NCBI GenBank assembly: GCA_036268995.1
Contig: DATATB010000138.1
Location: forward strand, 1-40,506
Reading direction: 5' to 3'
Source: DATATB01 sp036268995
Lineage (GTDB): Bacteria > Planctomycetota > Planctomycetia > Pirellulales > PNKZ01
DNA length: 40,506 nt
The position numbers and the translations under genes are program-made. This document shows, piece by piece, positions 27,149 through 35,638 of this stretch; the stretch's first letter is position 1; every line of letters starts with the position of its first letter. The notes under the pieces were generated by a model. The model was given only the letters and a program-made list of their open reading frames with translations. It had not been told where the DNA came from and did not search any database.

Positions 27149-28224
27149 CTTGCCTGCACGCCGACGCGGATCTGTTGCGGATCGAGAGCCTGCGCAAATG
27201 CAGCACGCGCTTCGGCCAGGAGATGCCAATCGCTGACAAGCTCGGCGAATGGAAACCTTGCGTGCTGGTCGGCTAGGAATTGCACTGCCGAAACCAAGTG
27301 CTGCGGCGCGTAGTTGTGAACGCCGCGGATCGTGAGATTGCGCCGCACGATTTGTTCGGGCACCAGGGCGATCGGCGGCGTAGGGAAAACCGCACCGACC
27401 AGCACGAGCGTGCCACCCAGACGCAGGGCCGGCAACGTGGCTTCCACTGCCGCATTTGCCCCGGATAGCTCAAGCACGACGTCTACGCCGTAGCCGGACG
27501 TGGCTTCGCTGACGACGGCGGCCAACTCCGGCGGCGAGATCGCCCGCGTAGCGCCGAAGGCCACCGATCGCTGAACGCGGCCGGCATGCGTGTCGACGCA
27601 AATCACTTCGGCCGCTCCGCCGACGCGCGCCATCGCACAAGCCGTCAGACCGAGTAGGCCGGCGCCGATGACGGCCACGCTGCGCTCGGTCAAAGAACCC
27701 GCCGCTGCGACCGCGGCTGCAATGGTTGCGGTCGCGCAGTTGGCCGGACAGGCAACCGCCAGCGGCAGCTCAGCCGGCAGCTTGACGATCGACGTGCCGC
27801 GCACGAGTAGGCAATGCTCGGCCAGCCCGCCCAGCAGTTCGCGGCCGGGGCGGAGCGCTTCGTGGCCGTATTTGATGCCGGCTACACATTTTTGCGGCAA
27901 CCCCCGCCGGCAATAAAAGCAATCGCCGCAATGGGCCACGATGGACCAGGTGACGCGATCGCCGACGCGCAGCTCCTGCCCGGCGAGATCGCGATGCGGC
28001 GGCCCGTCGCCGAAGGCTTCGATCTGGCCGACAATCTCGTGCCCCAGGATCGTCGGCGTCGCCACCGAGCGGCGGCCGGTGAACGTGTGCAGGTCGCTGC
28101 CGCAAAGCGTGCAGCCCAGGACGCGGACCAGCGTTTCGCCGGGAGCCGGTTGCGGCAGCGGGAATGAGCGCAGTTCCAGTTCATGCGGCTTACCTTCGAA
28201 GACGGCCGCCAGCGACGCGTTCAT
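27145..28224 (-). CDS. Zinc-binding alcohol dehydrogenase, phosphonate-locus type
   Basis: A medium-chain NAD(P)-dependent dehydrogenase of 359 residues. Catalytic zinc ligands are in CTLCGSDLH (C41) and GHE (H62-E63). The structural zinc site is C99, C102, C105 and C113 (HCGDCFYCRRGLPQKC). The Rossmann motif is GAGLLGLTA. It resembles the group named 'phosphonate catabolism associated alcohol dehydrogenase' (TIGR03366), which fits its position. Its ATG overlaps the permease stop as ATGA, so the two are translationally coupled. The substrate is unknown: it may handle the acetaldehyde released by PhnX, or oxidise a hydroxyalkylphosphonate to an aldehyde. The stop codon TAG falls within a palindromic repeat unit, so the C-terminus may have been changed by repeat insertion. 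Confidence 0.9.
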   Translation of the reverse strand: MNASLAAVFEGKPHELELRSFPLPQPAPGETLVRVLGCTLCGSDLHTFTGRRSVATPTILGHEIVGQIEAFGDGPPHRDLAGQELRVGDRVTWSIVAHCGDCFYCRRGLPQKCVAGIKYGHEALRPGRELLGGLAEHCLLVRGTSIVKLPAELPLAVACPANCATATIAAAVAAAGSLTERSVAVIGAGLLGLTACAMARVGGAAEVICVDTHAGRVQRSVAFGATRAISPPELAAVVSEATSGYGVDVVLELSGANAAVEATLPALRLGGTLVLVGAVFPTPPIALVPEQIVRRNLTIRGVHNYAPQHLVSAVQFLADQHARFPFAELVSDWHLLAEARAAFAQALDPQQIRVGVQAR

Positions 28225-29531
28225 GCGACAATCTCCGTCGCGGCCACCGGCATGGGCGTGGGCCGAGCGGCAAAATAAAACCAGCAGCCAACCAGTCCCA
28301 AAGCCGAGAGTATGATGGCCAAGGCCGAGCCGCGATAAAAGAACGGCAAAATACTATCTCCGGCCAAAACATCCTGCGAGAGCATGACGGCCACGTAGCC
28401 GAGGTAGCCGATGGCGTCGGCCACGTACATCAAAAAGCCCAAATTGCCGTGCTCGCGCGTCATCGCCAGCAGACGCTCGAAGACGGTCGTGTGCATCGCC
28501 ACATATGGCAGATAGAGCCCCAAGCCCGTCAACACCATAAACGCGAAGCCGTCGAGCCAGCCCGCCCGGTGGCCGGCCAGCGCAATCGCCATCAATGCCA
28601 ATCCGCCGGCGCACGTGACGAGCGAACCAAAAAATGCGCGGCGGTTGTCGACGATCAGCACGCTCAGCCCATTGACCACCAGCACTCCCAACGCAACGTA
28701 TAACTCCGAGTGTGCAAAGGTGCTGGGCTGTGCGGGCTGGCCCAACCCCTGCCAAAGTTCGGGCGCGAAGTCGGCGCGAATGCTGCGCAGAATTGTGACC
28801 AGCAGATAAATGCCGACCAGCAGGCTCAGGCCCGTGGCATAGCGCGCATAGAAGTTCCAGCGCTGGGCACGGGTCATGGTCGTCCGCGCGCTTCTGGCGA
28901 CCACGTCGCTGCTGCTGGGCTTGGGAATCACGGCGAGCATGCCTACGCACACGCACAGCGGCAGCACGAACACCAGGCCGGCCACGGCGGGCATCCAGAA
29001 CTGGCCCACTCCCCACTGGAGCAGCCACGTGCCGGCAGCCTTGGTCACGCCGTCGGCCAGGATGAAGCTGGCGCACAATCCGGCGGTGAGCGCTTCGGTC
29101 AGCCGCCGGCCTTCCAAGAATCCCAAGATCAGTCCATACACCATGCCCAGCGGCAAGCCGTTGAGAAACAGGCACGCGGCGTTCCAAGGGGGCGGCACGA
29201 CCGCAAACAGCAGCAACGCGGCTTCGGCAAAAGCCACGAGCACCAGGATCGCCGCGGCTCGGCCGCGCGGCGGCATCTCAGCGATGACCTTGATGCCGAT
29301 GAACTTCGACACCATATAACCGCTGACCTGCGCAGTCACGAGCACGGTTTTAAAACTCATGCCCCAGGCGGACACGTCGGCAAAGCTCGCGGCCGTGAAA
29401 GGCTTGCGAAAGGCATACATGCAAAAGTACGTGCCAAACGCCGCCGTCACCGACCAGACGGCCCAACCCCACGCATAGTCGTTCGCTACGGATTGCCCAG
29501 CGACTGCGGTTCTAGCCTGGTCGGTCGCCAT
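28221..29531 (-). CDS. MFS-type permease (DUF5690 family), candidate phosphonate transporter
   Basis: The start is the ATG at 29531 (MATDQARTAVAGQ), since the open frame further upstream is Cys/Arg-rich and runs into the divergent gene. The 436 residues hold about 12 hydrophobic segments, beginning with YAWGWAVWSVTAAFGTYFCM; this and the neighbouring YAFRKPF resemble organophosphate:phosphate antiporters of the MFS. Features such as GLPLGMVYGLILGFLEGRR and GNLGFLMYVADAIGYLGYV match what I know as DUF5690 proteins. It is translationally coupled to the alcohol dehydrogenase and divergent from three phosphonate-degradation genes. No ABC phosphonate importer is present in the window, so uptake of an organophosphonate is a reasonable inference. 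Direct evidence for the substrate is lacking. Confidence 0.82.
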   Translation of the reverse strand: MATDQARTAVAGQSVANDYAWGWAVWSVTAAFGTYFCMYAFRKPFTAASFADVSAWGMSFKTVLVTAQVSGYMVSKFIGIKVIAEMPPRGRAAAILVLVAFAEAALLLFAVVPPPWNAACLFLNGLPLGMVYGLILGFLEGRRLTEALTAGLCASFILADGVTKAAGTWLLQWGVGQFWMPAVAGLVFVLPLCVCVGMLAVIPKPSSSDVVARSARTTMTRAQRWNFYARYATGLSLLVGIYLLVTILRSIRADFAPELWQGLGQPAQPSTFAHSELYVALGVLVVNGLSVLIVDNRRAFFGSLVTCAGGLALMAIALAGHRAGWLDGFAFMVLTGLGLYLPYVAMHTTVFERLLAMTREHGNLGFLMYVADAIGYLGYVAVMLSQDVLAGDSILPFFYRGSALAIILSALGLVGCWFYFAARPTPMPVAATEIVA

Positions 29532-29581
29532 GCAGCAGGGCCGGTTAAGAAGGCGGATTTTCGGCAACGGTGTCGCTAGTG

Positions 29582-29589
29582 AGTATACT
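29582..29589. promoter_or_regulatory. Possible bidirectional -10 element AGTATACT
   Basis: The only AT-rich stretch in the 106-base gap between the divergent phosphonate units is the 8-bp palindrome AGTATACT. It reads TATACT, close to the -10 consensus, on both strands. No convincing -35 box is found at the right spacing on either side, so it may instead be an operator half-dyad. Confidence 0.3.
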
Positions 29590-29637
29590 GGCGGCGCATC
29601 GCGTGCGCATGAGAACTTGATGTAGGAGGGCATTTCG

Positions 29638-30228
29638 ATGGAGCCATCCGGCGAGCGATCGGCAAACCGCACGGCCGCGGAGCAGGTGTTGCGGCTGTTC
29701 CGGCAGCGGGGCGATTCGCAGTACGGCGGCGAGGCCGTGTCGCAGCGGGAGCACGCTTTGCAAGCCGCCATGTTCGCCGAACAAGCGGGCGCCGAGCCAT
29801 CATTGATCGCCGCGGCCCTGTTGCACGACGTCGGCCATCTGCTGCACGTCCTGGCCGACGATGCCCCAGATCATGGCATCGACGATCGCCACGAGGCCCT
29901 GGCGGCCGCCTGGTTGCAACAGCGTTTTGGGCCGCCCGTGGTCGAGCCGGTGCGATTGCACGTCGCCGCGAAGCGCTACTTATGCGCGGTCGATCGCGAG
30001 TATGCCGCGCAGTTGAGTCCGCCATCCGTGCAGAGCCTGGCGCTGCAAGGCGGGCCGATGACGCCCGAAGAGGTCACAGCGTTCGAGGCCGGGCCGTTCT
30101 TCGCCGCCGCGGTGCGCCTGCGTCGTTGGGACGAGGCCGCCAAAGTGGTCGATCTGCCGACGCCGGACCTCGAGCATTTTTGCAGTTATCTGGCAGCGCT
30201 CGGCCGGGAGAAGCCCGCGTGCCCTTAG
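29638..30228 (+). CDS. PhnZ-type HD-domain diiron oxygenase, phosphonate C-P bond cleavage
   Basis: AGGAGGG lies just upstream of the ATG at 29638. The protein (196 aa) is an HD-domain protein of the size of PhnZ, which cleaves (R)-2-amino-1-hydroxyethylphosphonate to glycine and phosphate using a mixed-valence diiron centre. Candidate metal ligands are H39, H63, D64, H85, H108 and D165. Y29 and E32 (Y-x-x-E) correspond to PhnZ Y24/E27, and H67 and K112 to the substrate-binding H62 and K108. As I recall the PhnZ numbering, the offset is a steady +5 and then +4. The family is also described as 'phosphonate degradation operons associated HDIG protein' (TIGR03276). No PhnY hydroxylase is nearby, so the source of a hydroxylated substrate is unclear; trimethylated analogues (TmpB-like) are an alternative. 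It overlaps the next gene by 10 bases. Confidence 0.88.
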   Translation: MEPSGERSANRTAAEQVLRLFRQRGDSQYGGEAVSQREHALQAAMFAEQAGAEPSLIAAALLHDVGHLLHVLADDAPDHGIDDRHEALAAAWLQQRFGPPVVEPVRLHVAAKRYLCAVDREYAAQLSPPSVQSLALQGGPMTPEEVTAFEAGPFFAAAVRLRRWDEAAKVVDLPTPDLEHFCSYLAALGREKPACP

Positions 30229-31382
30229 ACATCGCCATCGTGGGCGCCGGCATCCTGGGGCTCGCGCATGCCTGGACTGCCGCCAGGCGTGGTCACCGCG
30301 TGACCGTGTTCGAACGCGATCGTCATGCCGCCGGCGCGTCGATTCGCAATTTCGGCATGGTCTGGCCCATCGGCCAGCCGGCCGGCGAGTGGCACGCGAT
30401 TGCCCTGGCCAGCCGCGAGCGATGGCTGGAACTGGGCGCCGCCGGCGCCGTCTGGCTCAAGCCGTGCGGCTCGATTCATCTGGCACACCGCCGCGATGAA
30501 TGGGATGTGCTCGAAGAATTTCACGCGCGATCGGCTGAGTTGGGCTATGAGTGCTCGCTGCTGACCGCCGACGAAGTGCTGGCTCGCAGCGCGGCGGCAA
30601 AGCGCGAGGGCTTGCTGGGTGGATTACTCAGCCCCGCCGAACTGTGCGTCAATCCTCGGCAAGTGACGCGCACTCTGCCGCGCTGGCTGAATGAACAGTA
30701 TGACGTTCGCTTTTGTTTCGAGACGGCGGTCCAGAACATCGAACCGTTGGCACACAGTCGATTGCAACTGACTACGGACTCCGAGACGCACGCACCATTC
30801 GATCGCGTGATTGTCTGCGGCGGAACCGATTGTCGGCTGCTGTTTCCCCAGTTATTCGCGGATGCGAAATTGCCGCTCTGCAAACTGCAAATGCTCAAGA
30901 CGATTGCGCAGCCGGCCGGCTGGCGCTTGGGACCGCACCTGGCCAGCGGACTGACCTTGCGGCACTATCGCAACTTCGAGATTTGCCGCTCGCTGGCTGC
31001 CTTGAAGGAGCGTGTCGCGGCCGAGACGCCCGAGCTGGACCGCTACGGCATTCATGTCATGGCTTCGCAGAACGATGCCGGCGAAGTGATTTTGGGCGAT
31101 TCGCACGAGTACGATGCAGAGGCCGAACCGTTCGACAAGCCGCTCATCGACAATCTGATCTTGCGAGAGCTGCAAAAAATCATGCACCTACCGGACTGGA
31201 CGATCGCCGAGCGCTGGCACGGCTTTTATGTCAAAAACCCGGCGGCGCCGATCTTCGAGGCCGAGCCGCTGGCGGGCGTCCACGTCTCCACCGGCCTCGG
31301 CGGGTCGGGCATGACCATGTCGTTCGGACTGGCCCAGCGCGCATGGCAAACATGGTCGAACGAGCCGGGAGAATCGGAATGA
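30219..31382 (+). CDS. FAD-dependent oxidoreductase of phosphonate loci (TIGR03364-like)
   Basis: The start is the GTG at 30219, preceded by GGGAG, which places the dinucleotide-binding motif at the very N-terminus (IAIVGAGILGLAHAW, GxGxxG, then E in TVFERD). At 387 residues it is a full-length DAO/glycine-oxidase-like flavoenzyme. GASIRNFGMVWP and the C-terminal GLGGSGMTMSFGLA (flavin contact) match the phosphonate-associated family TIGR03364. Characterised relatives (PbfC/PbfD-type) oxidise 2-aminoethylphosphonate or its N-methyl derivative to phosphonoacetaldehyde. Here that would feed PhnX, whose ATG overlaps this stop as ATGA. It could take the place of the PhnW transaminase, which is absent from the window. 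Exact substrate preference cannot be read from the sequence. Confidence 0.87.
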   Translation: MPLDIAIVGAGILGLAHAWTAARRGHRVTVFERDRHAAGASIRNFGMVWPIGQPAGEWHAIALASRERWLELGAAGAVWLKPCGSIHLAHRRDEWDVLEEFHARSAELGYECSLLTADEVLARSAAAKREGLLGGLLSPAELCVNPRQVTRTLPRWLNEQYDVRFCFETAVQNIEPLAHSRLQLTTDSETHAPFDRVIVCGGTDCRLLFPQLFADAKLPLCKLQMLKTIAQPAGWRLGPHLASGLTLRHYRNFEICRSLAALKERVAAETPELDRYGIHVMASQNDAGEVILGDSHEYDAEAEPFDKPLIDNLILRELQKIMHLPDWTIAERWHGFYVKNPAAPIFEAEPLAGVHVSTGLGGSGMTMSFGLAQRAWQTWSNEPGESE

Positions 31383-32170
31383 ACCACGGCAAGCCCAAGC
31401 TGCAAGCAGTCCTTTTCGATTGGGCCGGCACCACGATCGATTACGGCAGCCGCGCGCCGGTCGAAGTGTTTTTAGAGATCTTTCGCCGGCGCGGCGTCGA
31501 AATCACGAATGCCGAAGCCCGCGGGCCGATGGGCCGGGCGAAGCGCGACCACATTGCCGAAGTCATCCAAATGCCACGCGTCGCGCAGGCCTGGCACGAG
31601 CGCTATGGCTGCCAGCCGGGCGACGCCGACGTCCAAAGCATGTACGACGACTTCCTGCCGCTCCAGCAGCAAACCCTCGCGCGCGGGGCCGACGTAATTC
31701 CTGGCGTAATCGAAGCCGTTGCCGAGTGCCGCCGTCGCGGCTTGAAGATCGGCTCGACAACCGGATACACGCGCGCCTTGATGGAGGTTGTCATGCCGAT
31801 CGCCGCGCGCGGCGGTTTCGAACCGGATGTGGTGATCTGCTCCGACGACGTTCCGGCCGGTCGGCCGGCTCCGTGGATGAACTTTCGCGCGGCCGAACGC
31901 CTCGGCATCTTCCCGATGAACACGGTGGTCGTCGTCGACGACACGCCAGTGGGCATCGAGGCTGGATTGAACGCCGGCGCCTGGACGGTAGCCGTCTCGC
32001 AGACCGGCAACGCGCTGGGTTTGTCGGCCGCCGAAGTCGCGGCGCTGCCAGCAGCCGAGTTGCAAGCGCGGCTCGAAAAGATCGAGCAGCAATTCCGCGC
32101 CGCGGGCGCTCATCAGGTCATCCGCTCGGTCGCCGAGTTGCCGCGATTGTTGGAGACGTTTCCGCCCTGA
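31379..32170 (+). CDS. phnX: Phosphonoacetaldehyde hydrolase (phosphonatase)
   Basis: A HAD-superfamily enzyme (263 aa) that splits phosphonoacetaldehyde into acetaldehyde and phosphate. The N-terminus has VLFDWAGTTIDYG with nucleophile D14 and the DWAGTT signature of phosphonatases. The cap domain has K55 in MGRAKRDHIAEVIQMPRVAQAW, the Schiff-base lysine (Lys53 in the Bacillus cereus enzyme). Motif II is in IGSTTGYTR, a conserved lysine position is replaced by Arg in PAGRPAPW (also usual in this family), and motif III is VVVDDTPVGIEAGLNAGAWTV. The ATG overlaps the stop of the FAD enzyme by ATGA, so it is translationally coupled as the last gene of the right-hand phosphonate unit. Length and motifs fit the family closely. 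Confidence 0.95.
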   Translation: MNHGKPKLQAVLFDWAGTTIDYGSRAPVEVFLEIFRRRGVEITNAEARGPMGRAKRDHIAEVIQMPRVAQAWHERYGCQPGDADVQSMYDDFLPLQQQTLARGADVIPGVIEAVAECRRRGLKIGSTTGYTRALMEVVMPIAARGGFEPDVVICSDDVPAGRPAPWMNFRAAERLGIFPMNTVVVVDDTPVGIEAGLNAGAWTVAVSQTGNALGLSAAEVAALPAAELQARLEKIEQQFRAAGAHQVIRSVAELPRLLETFPP

Positions 32171-32376
32171 GCCGCAACCGGTGGCTGCGAGGCTCATGAA
32201 ACTGCTACGGATTCGCCCGAAATCCCCCTCTTTCCGCGGTTCGACGGCCGCCGACTGGGGCCGCATGTGGAAACGCGCGTGCCGCGGCAGTATGCTGGTA
32301 GCTTGCCCGTAGCGTCTATCGAGAAGCCAAGCGCCTCGCGGCGATCAGGACATCCAAACGATCAGGAGATTTAGCC

Positions 32377-33660
32377 ATGTCGAAACAGGCCACCGGTCTT
32401 CCACGGCGAAAGTTTTTGAAGACCGCACTTTCGGCAGGCGCCGCAGTGATGGCGCCGACAATTATTCCCAGTTCCGCCTTGGGCCGCGACGGCGCCGTCG
32501 CCCCCAGCAACCGGGTCGTCGTGGGCGGCATCGGCATCGGCAACCGTGGTACCTATGACCTGGGCTGCTTCCTGGAGCAAAAGGACGTCCAGTTCGTGGC
32601 CGTCTGCGACATCAAGGAAGCCCGCCGCACGGCGGTCAAGAAATTGGCCGACGAAAAGTACGGCAACCAGAATTGCGACACCTATCGCGACTTTCGTCAT
32701 TTGCTCGACCGCAAAGACATCGACGCGGTACTGATCGCTACGGGTCCCAACTGGCACGCTACCGCTTCGATGTATGCGGCCAAGGCCGGCAAGGACATGT
32801 ATTGCGAAAAGCCGTGCACCAAGAACATCGCTCAAAGCCTGACGCTGGTCGAAGCCATCAATCGCACCGGCCGCGTCTTCCAGGTGGGCACGCAGCGCCG
32901 CAACCTGCCGCACTTCGCCTATGCCTGCGAGCTGGCTCGCACCGGCAAGCTCGGCAAGCTCAAGAGGTTGTACGCCCACCCGCGCGGGATGATCGCCCTG
33001 ATGAGCGGCTGGCTGCCCGCCGAGCCCGAACCGGCAAAGGAAGTCATCGATTGGAACATGTACCTGGGCCCTGCGGCCTGGCGTCCGTTTAATCAAAAGC
33101 TGCTGGACGGATTCAATTTCGAGAAGGGGGGCGGCCTCGTCGGTGGCGGCGTGCTCGAGTGGGGTTCGCACTGCGTGGATCTCTGCCAATGGGCCGTCGG
33201 CGATCGTCCGGCGCCGGTCGAGTACAACCCGCCGAAGGATGGCCAGATCGTCACGCGCTACGACAACGGCGTGGAGCTGATCTTCCGCGAAACCGGTTGG
33301 CTGCCGCTGGGCTCGTGCCCCGTACGGTTCGAAGGTGAAACCGGCTGGGTCGAAGCGGGCGACAGCGGCAAGCTGGTGCTCAGCTCGCCGGCCTTGCTCG
33401 CCGGCCGTAAGGTCGAGGAAATCGACGGCTACCCGGCCACGTTCCACGTCCGCGATTTCCTGGACTGCGTCAAGTCGCGCAGCCGGCCCAAGGGCAATGT
33501 CGAGGCGGCCTGCCAGGCCCACATCGCTTGCCACGCCGCGAACATCGCGCTCTTCCTCGATCGCAAGGTGACTTACGATCACAAGACCAACTCATTTGTC
33601 GGCGACGAACCCGCCAACCGACTGCGGTCGGAGGCCCTGCGTGAGCCGTGGAGACTCTAG
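32377..33660 (+). CDS. TAT-exported Gfo/Idh/MocA family oxidoreductase
   Basis: CAGGAG precedes the ATG at 32377. The N-terminus has a twin-arginine signal (PRRKFLKTALSAGAAVMAP), so the folded, cofactor-loaded enzyme should be exported. The Rossmann domain follows (VVVGGIGIGNRG, GxGxxG, with acidic VAVCD), then the family motif CEKP and an alpha/beta C-terminal domain including GGGVLEWGSHCVDLCQWA. The 427 residues match the many planctomycete paralogues of this type, whose substrates are sugars or sugar derivatives in most cases. The substrate here cannot be predicted. It is followed after 62 bases by a secreted HEAT-repeat protein and probably shares its transcript. It is preceded by 206 bases with no gene. 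Confidence 0.93.
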   Translation: MSKQATGLPRRKFLKTALSAGAAVMAPTIIPSSALGRDGAVAPSNRVVVGGIGIGNRGTYDLGCFLEQKDVQFVAVCDIKEARRTAVKKLADEKYGNQNCDTYRDFRHLLDRKDIDAVLIATGPNWHATASMYAAKAGKDMYCEKPCTKNIAQSLTLVEAINRTGRVFQVGTQRRNLPHFAYACELARTGKLGKLKRLYAHPRGMIALMSGWLPAEPEPAKEVIDWNMYLGPAAWRPFNQKLLDGFNFEKGGGLVGGGVLEWGSHCVDLCQWAVGDRPAPVEYNPPKDGQIVTRYDNGVELIFRETGWLPLGSCPVRFEGETGWVEAGDSGKLVLSSPALLAGRKVEEIDGYPATFHVRDFLDCVKSRSRPKGNVEAACQAHIACHAANIALFLDRKVTYDHKTNSFVGDEPANRLRSEALREPWRL

Positions 33661-33722
33661 TCCGGCCACGCGCTTCGTACCCATCGCCCTCACCGACTCA
33701 TTCGAAGATAAGGATTCCTTCT

Positions 33723-35615
33723 ATGCATACGACTCGATCATTGACACGTTGCCGCCTGCTTTTCTCGGCGTTGGTGTTGCTCTCTGCCGCTTCGGTCCAG
33801 GCGGCTGAAGGCGCCAATGGGGATAAGGAAAAAGAACGCGGACTGATTCAACAGCTTCAATCGGACGCAGCCCCCGCCGACAAGGCCTTGGCCTGCAAGC
33901 AACTGGCGATCTACGGCTCGCCGGCCGCCGTGTCCGAGTTGGCGAAGCTCTTGACTGACGAGCACTTGGCCTCCTGGGCGCGGATCGCGCTGGAAGCGAT
34001 CCCCGGCTCGGCCTCCGACGAAGCACTCCGCAACGCCATTCCCAAGCTCCACGGCCAACTGCTGGTCGGCACGATCAACTCGATCGGCGTTCGCCGAGAC
34101 GCAGACTCCGTCGAGCCTTTGGCCGGTCGGTTGCAAGACCAGGATGCCGAAGTCGCTTCCGCTGCCGCGGTGGCCTTGGGCAACATCGGCAACCCCGCAG
34201 CGACGAAAGCTCTGCGGCATGCCTTGGCCGGCGCACCGCCCGCGGTCCGTTCGGCGGTGGCCGAAGGCTGCGTGCTGTGTGCCGAGCGATCGCTGGCTGA
34301 TGGACATGCCGGCCGAGCGGCCGCAATTTACGACGAACTCCGCAAGGCCGATCTCCCCAAGCAGCGGCTGATCGAGGCCACGCGCGGCGCGATTCTCGCC
34401 CGCGACGCGGAGGGCCTTGGGCTATTGGTCGAGCAGCTCCGTTCGTCGGATCGTGACTTTTTTCGGCTTGGTTTGACCACGGCCCGCGAGGTTTCAGGCC
34501 CTGACGTTGCCAAAACCCTCGTGGCCGAACTGGTAGGTGCGACGCCGGATCGCGCGGCCTTGCTGCTGCAAGTGGTGGCCGATCGCCACGACACGGCCGT
34601 CCTGCCTGCCGTGCTCGAAGCGGCCTCAAGCGGCCCCCAGCAAGTGCGCATCGCCGCCTTGGAAGTTCTTCCGCGCCTGGGCGACGATTCGTGCGTTCAA
34701 CCTCTGCTGCAGATCGCCACCGGCGACGACCGCGAGCTGGCCGCGGCGGCCAAGACGGCCCTGGCCGGCTTGCCGGGCGAGAAGGTCGACGCCGACATTA
34801 CGAGTCGCTTGGCCGATGCCCAAGGCAACTCGCTGCCGGTGCTGATCGAATTGGTCGGGCTGCGACGCATCAATGCGAAGGATTATCTGCTCAAAGCGTC
34901 CGACGACCCGCAGGCCGCCATCCGCAGCGCCGCCTGGACCGCCTTGGGAGCCACGGTCGGCATCAACGAACTTTCGACGTTGGTCTCCGAGGCCATTAAG
35001 CCCAAGCATCCGGAAGACGCCCAGGTGGCTCAGCATGCGCTGCGTGCCGCGTGCATCCGCATGCCCGAGAGCGAGGCCTGTGCCGATCAGCTCTCGACCG
35101 CCATGGCCGGCGGATCGACCGCGACGAAATGCATGTTGCTCGAGATTCTCGGCGCCATGGGCGGTGAGAAGGCCCTGCAAGCGCTCGGCGCCGCCGGCAA
35201 GGATTCCGATCCGCAGCTCCAGGACGCCGCGACCCGTGCGCTGGGCCAATGGATGAACACGGCCGCTGCTCCCGTGCTGCTGGATGTGGCCAAAAACGCT
35301 CCGGAGGAAAAATACCAGGTCCGAGCCTTGCGTGGATATCTGCGGCTGGCGCGGCAGTTCGTCAAGCAGGACGGCCAGCGCGTGCAAATGTGCAAGCAGG
35401 CCTATGCGGCCGCCCATCGCACGGCCGAGCAAAAACTCGTGCTTGAAGTGCTCGGTCGCTGCGCGAACCTCGAGGCCCTGCGCCTGGCCGTCAAAGCGGC
35501 CCAAGTTCCCGAGCTCAAGCAAGACGGCACCCGGGTAGCGGTTGCGATCTACGGCAAGCTCCCCAACAAATCCCCCGAAGCCAAGAAGCTCCTCGCCCAA
35601 GTCCAGCCGGACTAA
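33723..35615 (+). CDS. Secreted HEAT-repeat protein
   Basis: The ATG at 33723 gives a good signal peptide (MHTTRSLTRCRLLFSALVLLSAASVQA, cleavage before AEG); an earlier open frame has no signal. The mature protein, about 600 residues, is built of helical HEAT/PBS-lyase-like repeats with recurring phrases such as 'LLTDEHLASWARIALE', 'AEVASAAAVALGNIGNPAATKAL', 'QVRIAALEVLPRLGDDSCVQPLL', 'ELAAAAKTALAGL' and 'LQDAATRALGQW'. Such superhelices bind other proteins. It lies downstream of the exported Gfo/Idh/MocA oxidoreductase, a pairing common in planctomycetes, and may act with it in the periplasm. No catalytic residues were seen. Confidence 0.9.
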   Translation: MHTTRSLTRCRLLFSALVLLSAASVQAAEGANGDKEKERGLIQQLQSDAAPADKALACKQLAIYGSPAAVSELAKLLTDEHLASWARIALEAIPGSASDEALRNAIPKLHGQLLVGTINSIGVRRDADSVEPLAGRLQDQDAEVASAAAVALGNIGNPAATKALRHALAGAPPAVRSAVAEGCVLCAERSLADGHAGRAAAIYDELRKADLPKQRLIEATRGAILARDAEGLGLLVEQLRSSDRDFFRLGLTTAREVSGPDVAKTLVAELVGATPDRAALLLQVVADRHDTAVLPAVLEAASSGPQQVRIAALEVLPRLGDDSCVQPLLQIATGDDRELAAAAKTALAGLPGEKVDADITSRLADAQGNSLPVLIELVGLRRINAKDYLLKASDDPQAAIRSAAWTALGATVGINELSTLVSEAIKPKHPEDAQVAQHALRAACIRMPESEACADQLSTAMAGGSTATKCMLLEILGAMGGEKALQALGAAGKDSDPQLQDAATRALGQWMNTAAAPVLLDVAKNAPEEKYQVRALRGYLRLARQFVKQDGQRVQMCKQAYAAAHRTAEQKLVLEVLGRCANLEALRLAVKAAQVPELKQDGTRVAVAIYGKLPNKSPEAKKLLAQVQPD

Positions 35616-35638
35616 GCGAAATAGGCTGAGTGTCTAAA

